Assembly (NCBI GenBank): GCA_903879995.1
Contig: CAIRNW010000126.1
Span: forward strand, 1 to 7,208
DNA: 7,208 nt
From: an uncultured Bacteroidota bacterium
GTDB taxonomy: Bacteria > Bacteroidota > Bacteroidia > Chitinophagales > Chitinophagaceae
Reading direction: 5' to 3'
Shown here: positions 1 to 6,172 of the stretch, piece after piece
Layout of the letters: each line of letters starts with the position of its first letter
How positions within the stretch are numbered: the stretch's first letter is position 1
The notes under the pieces: model-generated
What the model was told of the DNA's origin: nothing
The model's database searches: none
Seen by the model: only the letters and a program-made list of their open reading frames with translations
Made by a program: the position numbers and the translations under genes

Positions 1-1341
1 GATTGGCCAATTGGTTATGAGGATATCAAACCTTATTATGATAAAATTGATCAACTAATAGGTGTTTTTGGAACAAACGAGGGTTTGGAAAATGATCCAG
101 ATGGGTATTTTTTGCCACCACCCAAACCAAGACTCCACGAATTAATGATTAGAAAAGGGGCAGAAACTACTGGTGTACGGGTGATCCCTTCTCGACTTTC
201 TATTCTCACTAAGGCCATTAAAAACGATGCAGGAAGAGGGGTTTGTTTTTATTGCGGACAATGCAACCGAAATTGTAGTTATGCCAAAGCCGACTTTTCC
301 TCAACCAATGTTTTAATTTTTCCTGCATTAGCTACTGGCAATGTAGACTTAATTACCAATGCAATGGTGCGCGAGGTATTAACCAACAAAGAGGGTTTAG
401 CAACTGGTGTTTCCTATGTGAACAAAATAGATTTATCCGAGCACCAGGTACGCGGTCGAGTGGTCATTCTGGGTGCTAGTGCTTGTGAAAGCGCAAGACT
501 GCTTTTAAATTCAATCTCTGCAAGACATCCAAATGGGTTGGCTAACAGCAGTAATGTTGTAGGCAAATATTTACATGATTCAACGGGTGCTGCCATGGGC
601 GGAATTTTACCATCTCTTTTTGGAAGAAAACGCTACAATGAAGACGGTGTTGGAGGCGCACACATTTACTCTCCCTGGTGGCTAGATAATAAGAAACTTG
701 ACTTTCCTCGAGGTTACCACATTGAATATTGGGGTGGAATGAGTCAGCCTAGTTATGGTTTCAATTGGGGAATAGAAAGTCTCAATGGGAAATATTTGGT
801 CAAAGGTGTAAAAAAAGATGCCGGCGGATATGGGGCTTCACTGAAAGAAGACTACCGCTACTTCTATGGTTGTGGAGTTGGGATGGCCGGCCGAGGAGAA
901 GCCATTCCCCTTGCAAGCAATTATTGTGCAATTGATCCCCAAAAAGTAGACCGTTATGGCATCCCCGTTTTAAAATTTCATGTGAAATGGAGTGAGCATG
1001 AAATCAACCAAGCAAGACATATGAAAGAAACGTTCAAGGAAATTATGCATAACATGGGGGCTGTTGTTACCTGGGGAGCTGATGACGGCCCTCATAATAA
1101 TTGGGGATTGAGTAAACCAGGCGAAATCATTCACGAAGCGGGAACCGTACGCATGGGAGATAATCCTAAATATGCTGTATTGAACAAATGGAGTCAGGCG
1201 CATGATTGTAAAAATTTATTTTGTGTAGATGGTGGACAGTTTGTTTCACAAGCTGATAAGAATATTACATGGACCATTCTTGCCTTATCAATGCGTGCAT
1301 CGGAGTATATAATCGACCAACTTAAAAAAAATCAATTATAA
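1..1341 (+). CDS. GMC-family FAD-dependent dehydrogenase, catalytic subunit (5' end cut off by window)
   Basis: The frame is open from the first base, so the gene begins upstream; 446 codons are visible and roughly the first 110-130 residues, with the FAD-binding GxGxxG motif, are missing. The TTG at 85 lies inside the gene and is not a start. The opening residues DWPIGYEDIKPYYDK are typical of GMC oxidoreductases. A four-cysteine cluster follows at 244-276 (C-x2-C-x2-C-x3-C). The GMC signature GASACESARLLLNS is at 472-513. Near the end are HEAGTVRMG, with the likely catalytic His at 1132-1134, then FCVDGGQF and an Asn at 1261-1263 in the place of the second active-site residue. Family members oxidise sugars, polyols or sugar acids and pass electrons through FAD to a cytochrome. 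The next gene encodes the usual small partner, which supports a gluconate, glucose, sorbitol or fructose dehydrogenase type. The substrate cannot be told from sequence. Confidence 0.9.
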   Translation, partial: DWPIGYEDIKPYYDKIDQLIGVFGTNEGLENDPDGYFLPPPKPRLHELMIRKGAETTGVRVIPSRLSILTKAIKNDAGRGVCFYCGQCNRNCSYAKADFSSTNVLIFPALATGNVDLITNAMVREVLTNKEGLATGVSYVNKIDLSEHQVRGRVVILGASACESARLLLNSISARHPNGLANSSNVVGKYLHDSTGAAMGGILPSLFGRKRYNEDGVGGAHIYSPWWLDNKKLDFPRGYHIEYWGGMSQPSYGFNWGIESLNGKYLVKGVKKDAGGYGASLKEDYRYFYGCGVGMAGRGEAIPLASNYCAIDPQKVDRYGIPVLKFHVKWSEHEINQARHMKETFKEIMHNMGAVVTWGADDGPHNNWGLSKPGEIIHEAGTVRMGDNPKYAVLNKWSQAHDCKNLFCVDGGQFVSQADKNITWTILALSMRASEYIIDQLKKNQL

Positions 1342-2006
1342 TGGATCGCAGAAAGTCATTAAAGTTAATTGCAACGGGCGCCATAGCATCCCCCCTGGCA
1401 CTAGAAAGTTGTAAGACGACCACTGAAACAAAGGAAAAAAATAGCGAAAGTGTATTTAACCTGGATAGAAGTCCGGATGAACTTTTATTGGAGAAAAAAA
1501 TTCTTGAGCAAGGCAAGTACTTTACCCCTCATGAAATGGCAACTTTAACAGTACTCGTTGATATTATTATTCCCGCTGATGCAATTAGCGAAAGTGCTAG
1601 CAAGGCGGGCGTTCCCTCTTTTTTAGATTTTATTGTACGAGATATGCCAAGTCACCAAATTCCAATGCGTGGGGGGCTACGCTGGCTTGATCTTTGTTGC
1701 ATGAAAGAATTCAATCAGCCTTTTATTAATTGTAGTACAACTGAGCAGCTTTCCCTCATTGACCGAATTGCCTATCCCTCAAAAGCAGCAAAAGAAGATC
1801 AGCAAGGAGTTAGCTTTTTTACGTTATTACGAAATTTAACAGCCACTGGGTTTTACACCTCAGCTATTGGCGTAAAAGATATTGGTTATGCAGGAAACCA
1901 GCCAAATCAATGGAACGGAGTTCCTCCTGAAATATTGGAATCGTATGGGATGGCCTATACCGAAAAAGATCAGAAAGATTGTATACGGTACGACAATCTA
2001 TCCTAA
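1341..2006 (+). CDS. Gluconate 2-dehydrogenase subunit 3 family protein (small partner subunit, Tat-type signal)
   Basis: This 221-residue protein starts at an ATG that shares its A with the TAA stop of the dehydrogenase gene, so the two are probably translationally coupled and made together. The N-terminus MDRRKSLKLIATGAIASPLALESC looks like a twin-arginine signal: RR at 3-4, a hydrophobic stretch at about 8-21, and a Cys at 24 that could be lipidated, although Glu at -2 makes a poor lipobox. Family marks are FTPHEMATLTVLVDIIIPAD at 61-80, followed by AGVPSFLDFIV, and GYAGNQPNQWNGVPPE at 182-197. In known gluconate and FAD-glucose dehydrogenases this subunit binds the catalytic subunit, which has no signal of its own, and carries it through the Tat system. 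I infer that role here. No cytochrome c subunit is visible downstream; it may lie upstream or elsewhere. Confidence 0.85.
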   Translation: MDRRKSLKLIATGAIASPLALESCKTTTETKEKNSESVFNLDRSPDELLLEKKILEQGKYFTPHEMATLTVLVDIIIPADAISESASKAGVPSFLDFIVRDMPSHQIPMRGGLRWLDLCCMKEFNQPFINCSTTEQLSLIDRIAYPSKAAKEDQQGVSFFTLLRNLTATGFYTSAIGVKDIGYAGNQPNQWNGVPPEILESYGMAYTEKDQKDCIRYDNLS

Positions 2007-2037
2007 TGCTGCGATAGATTTTATTTAACTTGCCTCC

Positions 2038-4068
2038 ATGATCTCCCCTGCTACCATACAACAGATAATGGCACGTGCCGACATCACTGATGTAGTAGGT
2101 AGTTTTGTAAAATTAAAAAAACGCGGAACTAATTTATTAGGGCTTTGCCCTTTTCACAATGAAAAAACGCCCTCTTTTACCGTTTCTCCCTCCAAAGAAA
2201 TTTACAAGTGTTTTGGCTGTGGGAAAAGTGGAAATGTAGTGAGTTTTGTAATGGAGCATGAGAAATACAGCTATCCAGAAACTTTAAAGTGGTTGGCCCA
2301 ACGGTACCAAATTGAAATCGAAGAAACACAATTAAATGACGATCAGCGAGAGGCTTTACAAACTGCAGACAGCCTTTTTGCTTTAAACCAATATGCACAA
2401 CAATATTTTTCACACCAACTTTTAGAAACTGAAGAAGGTAAAGCGATTGGACTTAGCTATTTTGAGGAACGTGGATTTAATCAGTCCATAATCTTGAAGT
2501 TTCAACTGGGGTACAGTCCAGAAGCAAAAGATTCATTCACCAAAACAGCTATCCAACACCAATTCAACCCTGAATTACTGCTCAAGGCCGGACTGGTTTC
2601 AAATCGTTACGATCAATTACAGGACAATTATCGCGGTCGAGTAATTTTTCCGATTCATAATCACAGTGGAAAAGTGGTAGGATTTGGGGCAAGAATTTTA
2701 AAGACCTCCGAAAAAGCTCCCAAATACATCAATTCGCCAGAGAACGAAATTTATGTAAAAAGCAAAATTTTATACGGCTCCTATTTTGCTAAACAGTCCA
2801 TTGATAAACTTAATGAATGCTTACTTGTGGAGGGCTATACGGATGTACTTTCCCTTCACCAAGCAGGAATAGAAAACGTAGTTGCCTCGGGTGGAACAGC
2901 CCTTACTATTGATCAGTTACGTTCAATTAAAAAGTACACCAAAAATCTAACCATAGTTTACGATGGTGATCAAGCTGGAATTAAAGCAGCCCTTAGAGGC
3001 TTGGATCTAGCTTTAGAGGAGGGAATGGCTGTAAAGTTGGTATTAATACCCGATGGAGATGATCCAGATAGCTATGTAAATAAAGTTGGTGCTGCTGCAT
3101 TTCGTGAATTTGTCAATAAGAATAAGAAAGATGTAATTCTTTTTCAATTAGAAGTGGCTTTACAAGAAGCCGGTACTGATTCCAGCCAAAAAGCTGCAGT
3201 GGTGAATAGAATTGCAGAATCGATTTCTAAAATCAACAAGGCAGAGGATTTTACAAAACAACAAGACTATATAAAAGAATGCGCTGCTATACTCAAAATT
3301 GAGGAAGCTGGTTTGCACCATTTAGTAAATAAGTTTATTCGAGACCGTATTGCACAACAAGAAAAGAAATTATCTTTTGAGGAAGCTAAGCAATTTGAAG
3401 AGAATGCCAAACAATCTGCGGCAGCAGGTTTTGACGATGCCACCTTCTCATTGCTTTTCAAAGACGATCTTCAAGAAAAAGAAGTAGCCAGAGTTTTATT
3501 GGAGTATGGCTTTCAGCCTTGGGTGAACGGTATTTCTGTAGCTGATTATTTATTTGAAGAAATTGACGAAAGTTTACTGGAGAATGAAAATGTCAAAACC
3601 TTATTTCAAGTCTACCGGGCAGAAGTACAAAAAGGAAATCTACCAAAAGGCCCCCAATTGTTTGTTCATCATGCAGATCAAACCGTAAGTGCTTTTGCTG
3701 TTTCGCTTTTACATTTTCCGCATGAGGAAAGCAGTCGTTGGAAACAAGACTTTAGCCTGACACAGGGTTATCAATCTCGATTATTTGAAAAAGATTACGA
3801 GGATTTTATTGCTACATTGGCCCCTGATAAGAAAGAGAACCTACTTAATTATTTGCAGTCCGAGGAGGACAAATCCCCTGAGGCAATACAGTCAGCTATC
3901 CACTACTTAAAACTCCGCAAGATCAAGCGTATGTTATTAGAGAATCAGCGGGATCTTGAACATGAAAAAAACCAGCAAGAGATTAATATCATGCTACAAA
4001 CCCATGAGCACTTAAAAAGGGTTGAAAAAAGCCTAGCAGCTGCTGTAGGCTCTGTAATTATCCGTTAG
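2038..4068 (+). CDS. dnaG: DNA primase
   Basis: This 676-residue protein makes the RNA primers for the replication fork and works with the DnaB helicase. The N-terminal CHC2 zinc-binding domain has C37, H40, C58 and C61 in the standard C-x2-H-x17-C-x2-C spacing. The RNA polymerase core follows, with RGRVIFPI at about 199-206. The Toprim domain has EGYTDV with Glu265, YDGDQAG with Asp309 and Asp311, and DPDS at 342-345; these are the metal-binding acidic residues, so the enzyme should be active. The segment from about 430 to 676 is charged, helical and poorly conserved, which fits the helicase-binding C-terminal domain. The length is greater than the 581 residues of E. coli DnaG, as is usual in Bacteroidota. 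The start is the first ATG of the frame and gives the normal N-terminus. It lies 31 bp after the preceding gene with no convincing promoter in the gap. Its 3' end overlaps the convergent small gene by 11 bp. Confidence 0.97.
   Translation: MISPATIQQIMARADITDVVGSFVKLKKRGTNLLGLCPFHNEKTPSFTVSPSKEIYKCFGCGKSGNVVSFVMEHEKYSYPETLKWLAQRYQIEIEETQLNDDQREALQTADSLFALNQYAQQYFSHQLLETEEGKAIGLSYFEERGFNQSIILKFQLGYSPEAKDSFTKTAIQHQFNPELLLKAGLVSNRYDQLQDNYRGRVIFPIHNHSGKVVGFGARILKTSEKAPKYINSPENEIYVKSKILYGSYFAKQSIDKLNECLLVEGYTDVLSLHQAGIENVVASGGTALTIDQLRSIKKYTKNLTIVYDGDQAGIKAALRGLDLALEEGMAVKLVLIPDGDDPDSYVNKVGAAAFREFVNKNKKDVILFQLEVALQEAGTDSSQKAAVVNRIAESISKINKAEDFTKQQDYIKECAAILKIEEAGLHHLVNKFIRDRIAQQEKKLSFEEAKQFEENAKQSAAAGFDDATFSLLFKDDLQEKEVARVLLEYGFQPWVNGISVADYLFEEIDESLLENENVKTLFQVYRAEVQKGNLPKGPQLFVHHADQTVSAFAVSLLHFPHEESSRWKQDFSLTQGYQSRLFEKDYEDFIATLAPDKKENLLNYLQSEEDKSPEAIQSAIHYLKLRKIKRMLLENQRDLEHEKNQQEINIMLQTHEHLKRVEKSLAAAVGSVIIR
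4025..4051 (-). terminator. Probable intrinsic terminator of the small minus-strand gene, inside the 3' end of dnaG
   Basis: Read on the minus strand, the arms AGCCTA (4051-4046) and TAGGCT (4035-4030) form a 6-bp stem, followed by five more T residues at 4029-4025. The 10-nt loop may pair further as a small inner stem around AGCT. The hairpin begins 6 nt beyond the TAA stop of the minus-strand gene at 4058, which is the right place for its terminator. On the plus strand no T-tract follows, so it does not look like a dnaG terminator. The stem is short, so this is a moderate call. Confidence 0.45.
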
Positions 4069-4468
4069 CAACAATAGCCCCTACTTCACAACGTGTAAAC
4101 CGGAGGGCGCTCCAAACATGATCCAGCTCAATCCTATCAATGCTTTCGTAACCCCCGCCAGTTAGTTGATTCCAACTTGATTCGCGATTGAGATCGGTAA
4201 CAATTTTAGAAGTAGTCTTGGGGTATGCAACCCAAAACTTCGAATTTTCCTTTAAAGAAGGCATTACATCCCTCAGAATACCATTTAGTTGTACTTCGTT
4301 CACGGCAAACACGAGTGCAAAATCTATTTTCCTGCTTTTTAGCAAGGGAGTCACATTCTTAGCAAATGAAAGCTTACTGAACTGCTTTTCAATTGAGGAG
4401 GGTAAACCTTGAATCAATAAGTTTTTCTCGTCGTTCAGTTGCAATTTTTCAAAGAGGGACTGGGACAT
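4058..4468 (-). CDS. Conserved protein of unknown function, possibly DUF3052-like
   Basis: This encodes a 136-residue soluble protein with no signal peptide or membrane segment. I do not recognise a characterised function. The most family-like parts are KFWVAYPKTTSKIVTDLNR at 77-95 and DHVWSALRFTR at 116-126. The alternating strand and helix pattern (IDFALVFAVNE, then a helix, then KFWVAYPK) resembles a small Rossmann-like fold without a nucleotide or SAM-binding glycine motif. That pattern, and the closing WSALRF, recall small proteins grouped under DUF3052, but this link is from memory and tentative. The ATG at 4468 is the first start in the frame and has no clear ribosome-binding site. The gene lies 123 bp downstream of plsY on the same strand and runs convergently into dnaG, sharing 11 bp with it. 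The coherent, non-repetitive protein and its own probable terminator support a real gene over a shadow frame. Confidence 0.75.
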   Translation of the reverse strand: MSQSLFEKLQLNDEKNLLIQGLPSSIEKQFSKLSFAKNVTPLLKSRKIDFALVFAVNEVQLNGILRDVMPSLKENSKFWVAYPKTTSKIVTDLNRESSWNQLTGGGYESIDRIELDHVWSALRFTRCEVGAIVANG

Positions 4469-4585
4469 AGGTAAACTTTAAGAGGGCTGTAAAGTTACCA
4501 AAAATTGACGGATTTAAGAGGTAAAAAGCAGCTACAAAAGTGGTAAACAAGGACTAATGCTCTAAAAATATGATTTACAAGGAAT

Positions 4586-4601
4586 TAGAGCTTACGCTCT
4601 A
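4586..4601 (-). other. GTAA-tetraloop hairpin at the plsY stop codon (possible transcript 3'-end structure)
   Basis: On the minus strand TAGAGC, loop GTAA, GCTCTA forms a perfect 6-bp stem with a GNRA-type tetraloop, a very stable RNA loop class. The plsY stop codon TAA (4594-4592) is the last three bases of the loop. No immediate T-tract follows; the nearest T-rich stretch is about 15 nt further on. It may be a weak terminator or a stem that protects the mRNA end, or chance. Confidence 0.3.
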
Positions 4602-5263
4602 CGTTGTCTTTTCCTTTCAAGCCGTTCTTGCTTCTTTCTATCCCTGCCCTTCAGGATAGAGGCCTTGGTTTCTTCCCCTCTGATCAGCCTTCCAATGTTC
4701 TTTTGATGGGTCAAAACTACCATGAATGCAACTGCAATTGCAAAGACACGGTATAAAGGATTTTCCACATTAAAAACTACAAGGATAAAGATGGGGAAAG
4801 CGATGCTAGCTAAGATAGAACTCAATGAAACAAATCGGGTGAGATATAAAACAATGAGGAAAATACCAGCACAACTCACAGCCGTGATAGGTGAAATTCC
4901 CAACACCATTCCAAAAACAGTAGCAACGCCCTTCCCGCCTTTAAATTCAGCCCAAATGGGGAATATATGCCCTAAAACAGCTGCCATACCCAAACCGGTC
5001 TGCAAGTTTTGAAACTGTATTTCAGCATCAAGATATTCAGGCAATAGCCAGGCTAATTGCACAGCAAGCACTCCCTTCAGCATATCCATGAGCATAACAA
5101 AAGTGCCCCAACGCGATCCTAAAACGCGATAAACATTTGTAGCCCCAGCATTACCGCTACCATAGTCGCGGATATCAATATTAAAAAACCGCTTGCTCAC
5201 CCAAACTGAAGTGGGAATGCTACCTATCAAATAGGCTAATAAGATCAGGAGCAGTTCATTCAT
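4592..5263 (-). CDS. plsY: Acyl-phosphate:glycerol-3-phosphate acyltransferase PlsY
   Basis: This 223-residue inner-membrane enzyme moves an acyl group from acyl-phosphate to the sn-1 position of glycerol-3-phosphate, the first step in phospholipid synthesis, and works with PlsX. All three cytoplasmic-loop motifs are present: GSGNAGATN at 35-43, GHIFPIWAEFKGGKGVAT at 98-115 and HQKNIGRLIRGEE at 186-198. Hydrophobic stretches at about 3-20, 53-74, 88-103, 112-140 and 145-185 match the multi-span topology of the family. The start ATG gives the standard N-terminus MNELLLILLAYLIGSIP. The C-terminus carries an unusually basic tail: 11 of the last 19 residues are Lys or Arg. A probable promoter lies directly upstream in the 61-bp gap after prmA, so the gene can be transcribed on its own, although readthrough from prmA is also possible. 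Confidence 0.96.
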   Translation of the reverse strand: MNELLLILLAYLIGSIPTSVWVSKRFFNIDIRDYGSGNAGATNVYRVLGSRWGTFVMLMDMLKGVLAVQLAWLLPEYLDAEIQFQNLQTGLGMAAVLGHIFPIWAEFKGGKGVATVFGMVLGISPITAVSCAGIFLIVLYLTRFVSLSSILASIAFPIFILVVFNVENPLYRVFAIAVAFMVVLTHQKNIGRLIRGEETKASILKGRDRKKQERLERKRQRRA

Positions 5264-5278
5264 GCTTTAAGAGGTATC

Positions 5279-5310
5279 CAAAAATATAATAATTAGATAA
5301 CACCCTCAAA
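5279..5310 (-). promoter_or_regulatory. Probable plsY promoter, Bacteroidota type
   Basis: On the minus strand there is TTTG at 5310-5307, a 20-nt spacer, and TATTTTTG at 5286-5279. This fits the Bacteroidota primary sigma factor pattern (-33 TTTG, -7 TAnnTTTG) in both elements. Transcription would start near 5273, leaving a leader of about 10 nt before the plsY ATG. The site lies fully within the gap between prmA and plsY. The short AT-rich setting makes a chance match possible. Confidence 0.5.
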
Positions 5311-5324
5311 AATCGATGAATGTG

Positions 5325-6143
5325 CTATGCCTTTTTGTTAAACAAAATAGATAGCCACCCCTCTTTATTTAAAACATTACCAAGCGTCAATTTTGTATTT
5401 GCAGCAGCTTCAAGCAATAGTTCTTTATCCTCTTCCAAAAAACCACTGACAATCAAAAATCCTGACGGCACTAAGGAATTGGAGAGTGCAGGGATAAACT
5501 TCAGTAAAACGGATCTGTTAATGTTCGCAAGTATTCCATCAAATTGCATTTCAGGGGGATATTCCGCTAACTGTAATTCTATTGCAACAGTTTTATTTAA
5601 TTGAAAATTTTCAGATGCATTTTCAATACTCCAGACATCATTATCGATCGCAAAAACTGAAGCGGCTCCCATTTTACTGGCCAATACAGCCAGTACTCCG
5701 GTGCCCGTACCAAAGTCAAATACTCGTTTATTTTTTAAATCAAGTCTTTGCATTTGCTGGATCATCAAATAAGTAGTTGCATGATGACCAGTGCCAAAAC
5801 TCATTTTAGGGTTGATAAGAATCTCATGCTGGACATTGCTAACGGGTGAATGAAAAGTAGCCCTTATGGCTGCAAAGTTTTCTACGCATACCGGATTGAA
5901 CGAAGTTTCCCAACTTTCGTTCCAGTTAGATGGAGGAATTGTTTTGGTAGTATACACGCAGGCCTGTTGCGCGCACAATTCGTTAACCAATAAAGGCTGG
6001 AAGGCTGAGACAGGTACGTAAGCCTTAAGACATTCCGACTCCTCTAAAAATCCAGTATATCCAATTGCATCTAATGAAGCAATCAGAAAATGGGATTGTT
6101 CTTGCCCAATATTTTCAATCGTTAATTCTATGTAGGTTTCCAT
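5325..6143 (-). CDS. prmA: Ribosomal protein L11 methyltransferase PrmA
   Basis: This encodes a SAM-dependent methyltransferase of 272 residues, predicted to methylate ribosomal protein L11 in the cytoplasm. The N-terminal half is the substrate-recognition domain. Next come NWNESWE at 73-79 and NPKMSFGTGHHATT at 111-124, a hallmark of PrmA. SAM motif I is VFDFGTGTGVLA at 141-152, the acidic ribose-binding segment is AIDNDVWSIENA at 165-176, and the motif IV region is ILANINRSVL at 204-213. I chose the ATG at 6143, giving METYIELTI, because this matches the usual start of the family. An in-frame ATG at 6167 would add eight residues (MTREGHFF) but lies inside the pnp terminator hairpin. The chosen start directly follows the T-tract of that terminator. 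No promoter match is seen just upstream, so expression may depend on readthrough from pnp. Length and motifs are normal. Confidence 0.93.
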   Translation of the reverse strand: METYIELTIENIGQEQSHFLIASLDAIGYTGFLEESECLKAYVPVSAFQPLLVNELCAQQACVYTTKTIPPSNWNESWETSFNPVCVENFAAIRATFHSPVSNVQHEILINPKMSFGTGHHATTYLMIQQMQRLDLKNKRVFDFGTGTGVLAVLASKMGAASVFAIDNDVWSIENASENFQLNKTVAIELQLAEYPPEMQFDGILANINRSVLLKFIPALSNSLVPSGFLIVSGFLEEDKELLLEAAANTKLTLGNVLNKEGWLSILFNKKA

Positions 6144-6169
6144 AAAAAAATGACCCTCGCGGGTCATTT
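6144..6169 (-). terminator. Intrinsic terminator of pnp, abutting the prmA start codon
   Basis: On the minus strand AAATGACCC (6169-6161), loop GCGA, GGGTCATTT (6156-6148) form a perfect 9-bp stem with three G:C pairs next to a GNRA-type loop. Seven T residues lie at 6150-6144, three of them in the stem. It begins 3 nt after the pnp stop codon. The next three bases are the ATG of prmA. The plus strand lacks a T-tract, so the terminator works only in the minus direction. Confidence 0.8.
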
Positions 6170-6172
6170 AGA

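Noticed and set aside
970..1203. Minus-strand 77-codon open frame inside the dehydrogenase gene
   Set aside because: It lies opposite the conserved catalytic C-terminal part of the GMC protein and its translation shows no motif.
2015..2022. TAGATTTT before dnaG as a -7 promoter box
   Set aside because: It matches seven of eight positions, but no TTG lies at the right distance upstream; the nearest (1979-1981) is over 30 nt away. dnaG may be read through from the gene before it.
4103..4114. GGAG/CTCC inverted repeat after dnaG as its terminator
   Set aside because: The stem is only 4 bp, no T-run follows on the plus strand, and it lies inside the coding region of the minus-strand gene.
4188..4412. 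Plus-strand 74-codon open frame
   Set aside because: It lies wholly opposite the small minus-strand gene, whose protein has the better family-like pattern. It shows no recognisable domain or start signal.
4499..4506. Minus-strand AATTTTTG as a -7 box for the small unknown gene
   Set aside because: One mismatch in the key TA, and the only TTTTG upstream is about 28 nt away, too far for the usual spacing.
4469..4591. Longest intergenic gap as a site for a small RNA or tRNA
   Set aside because: I see no cloverleaf, riboswitch-like or repeated structure in it apart from the hairpin at the plsY stop; it is plain AT-rich sequence.
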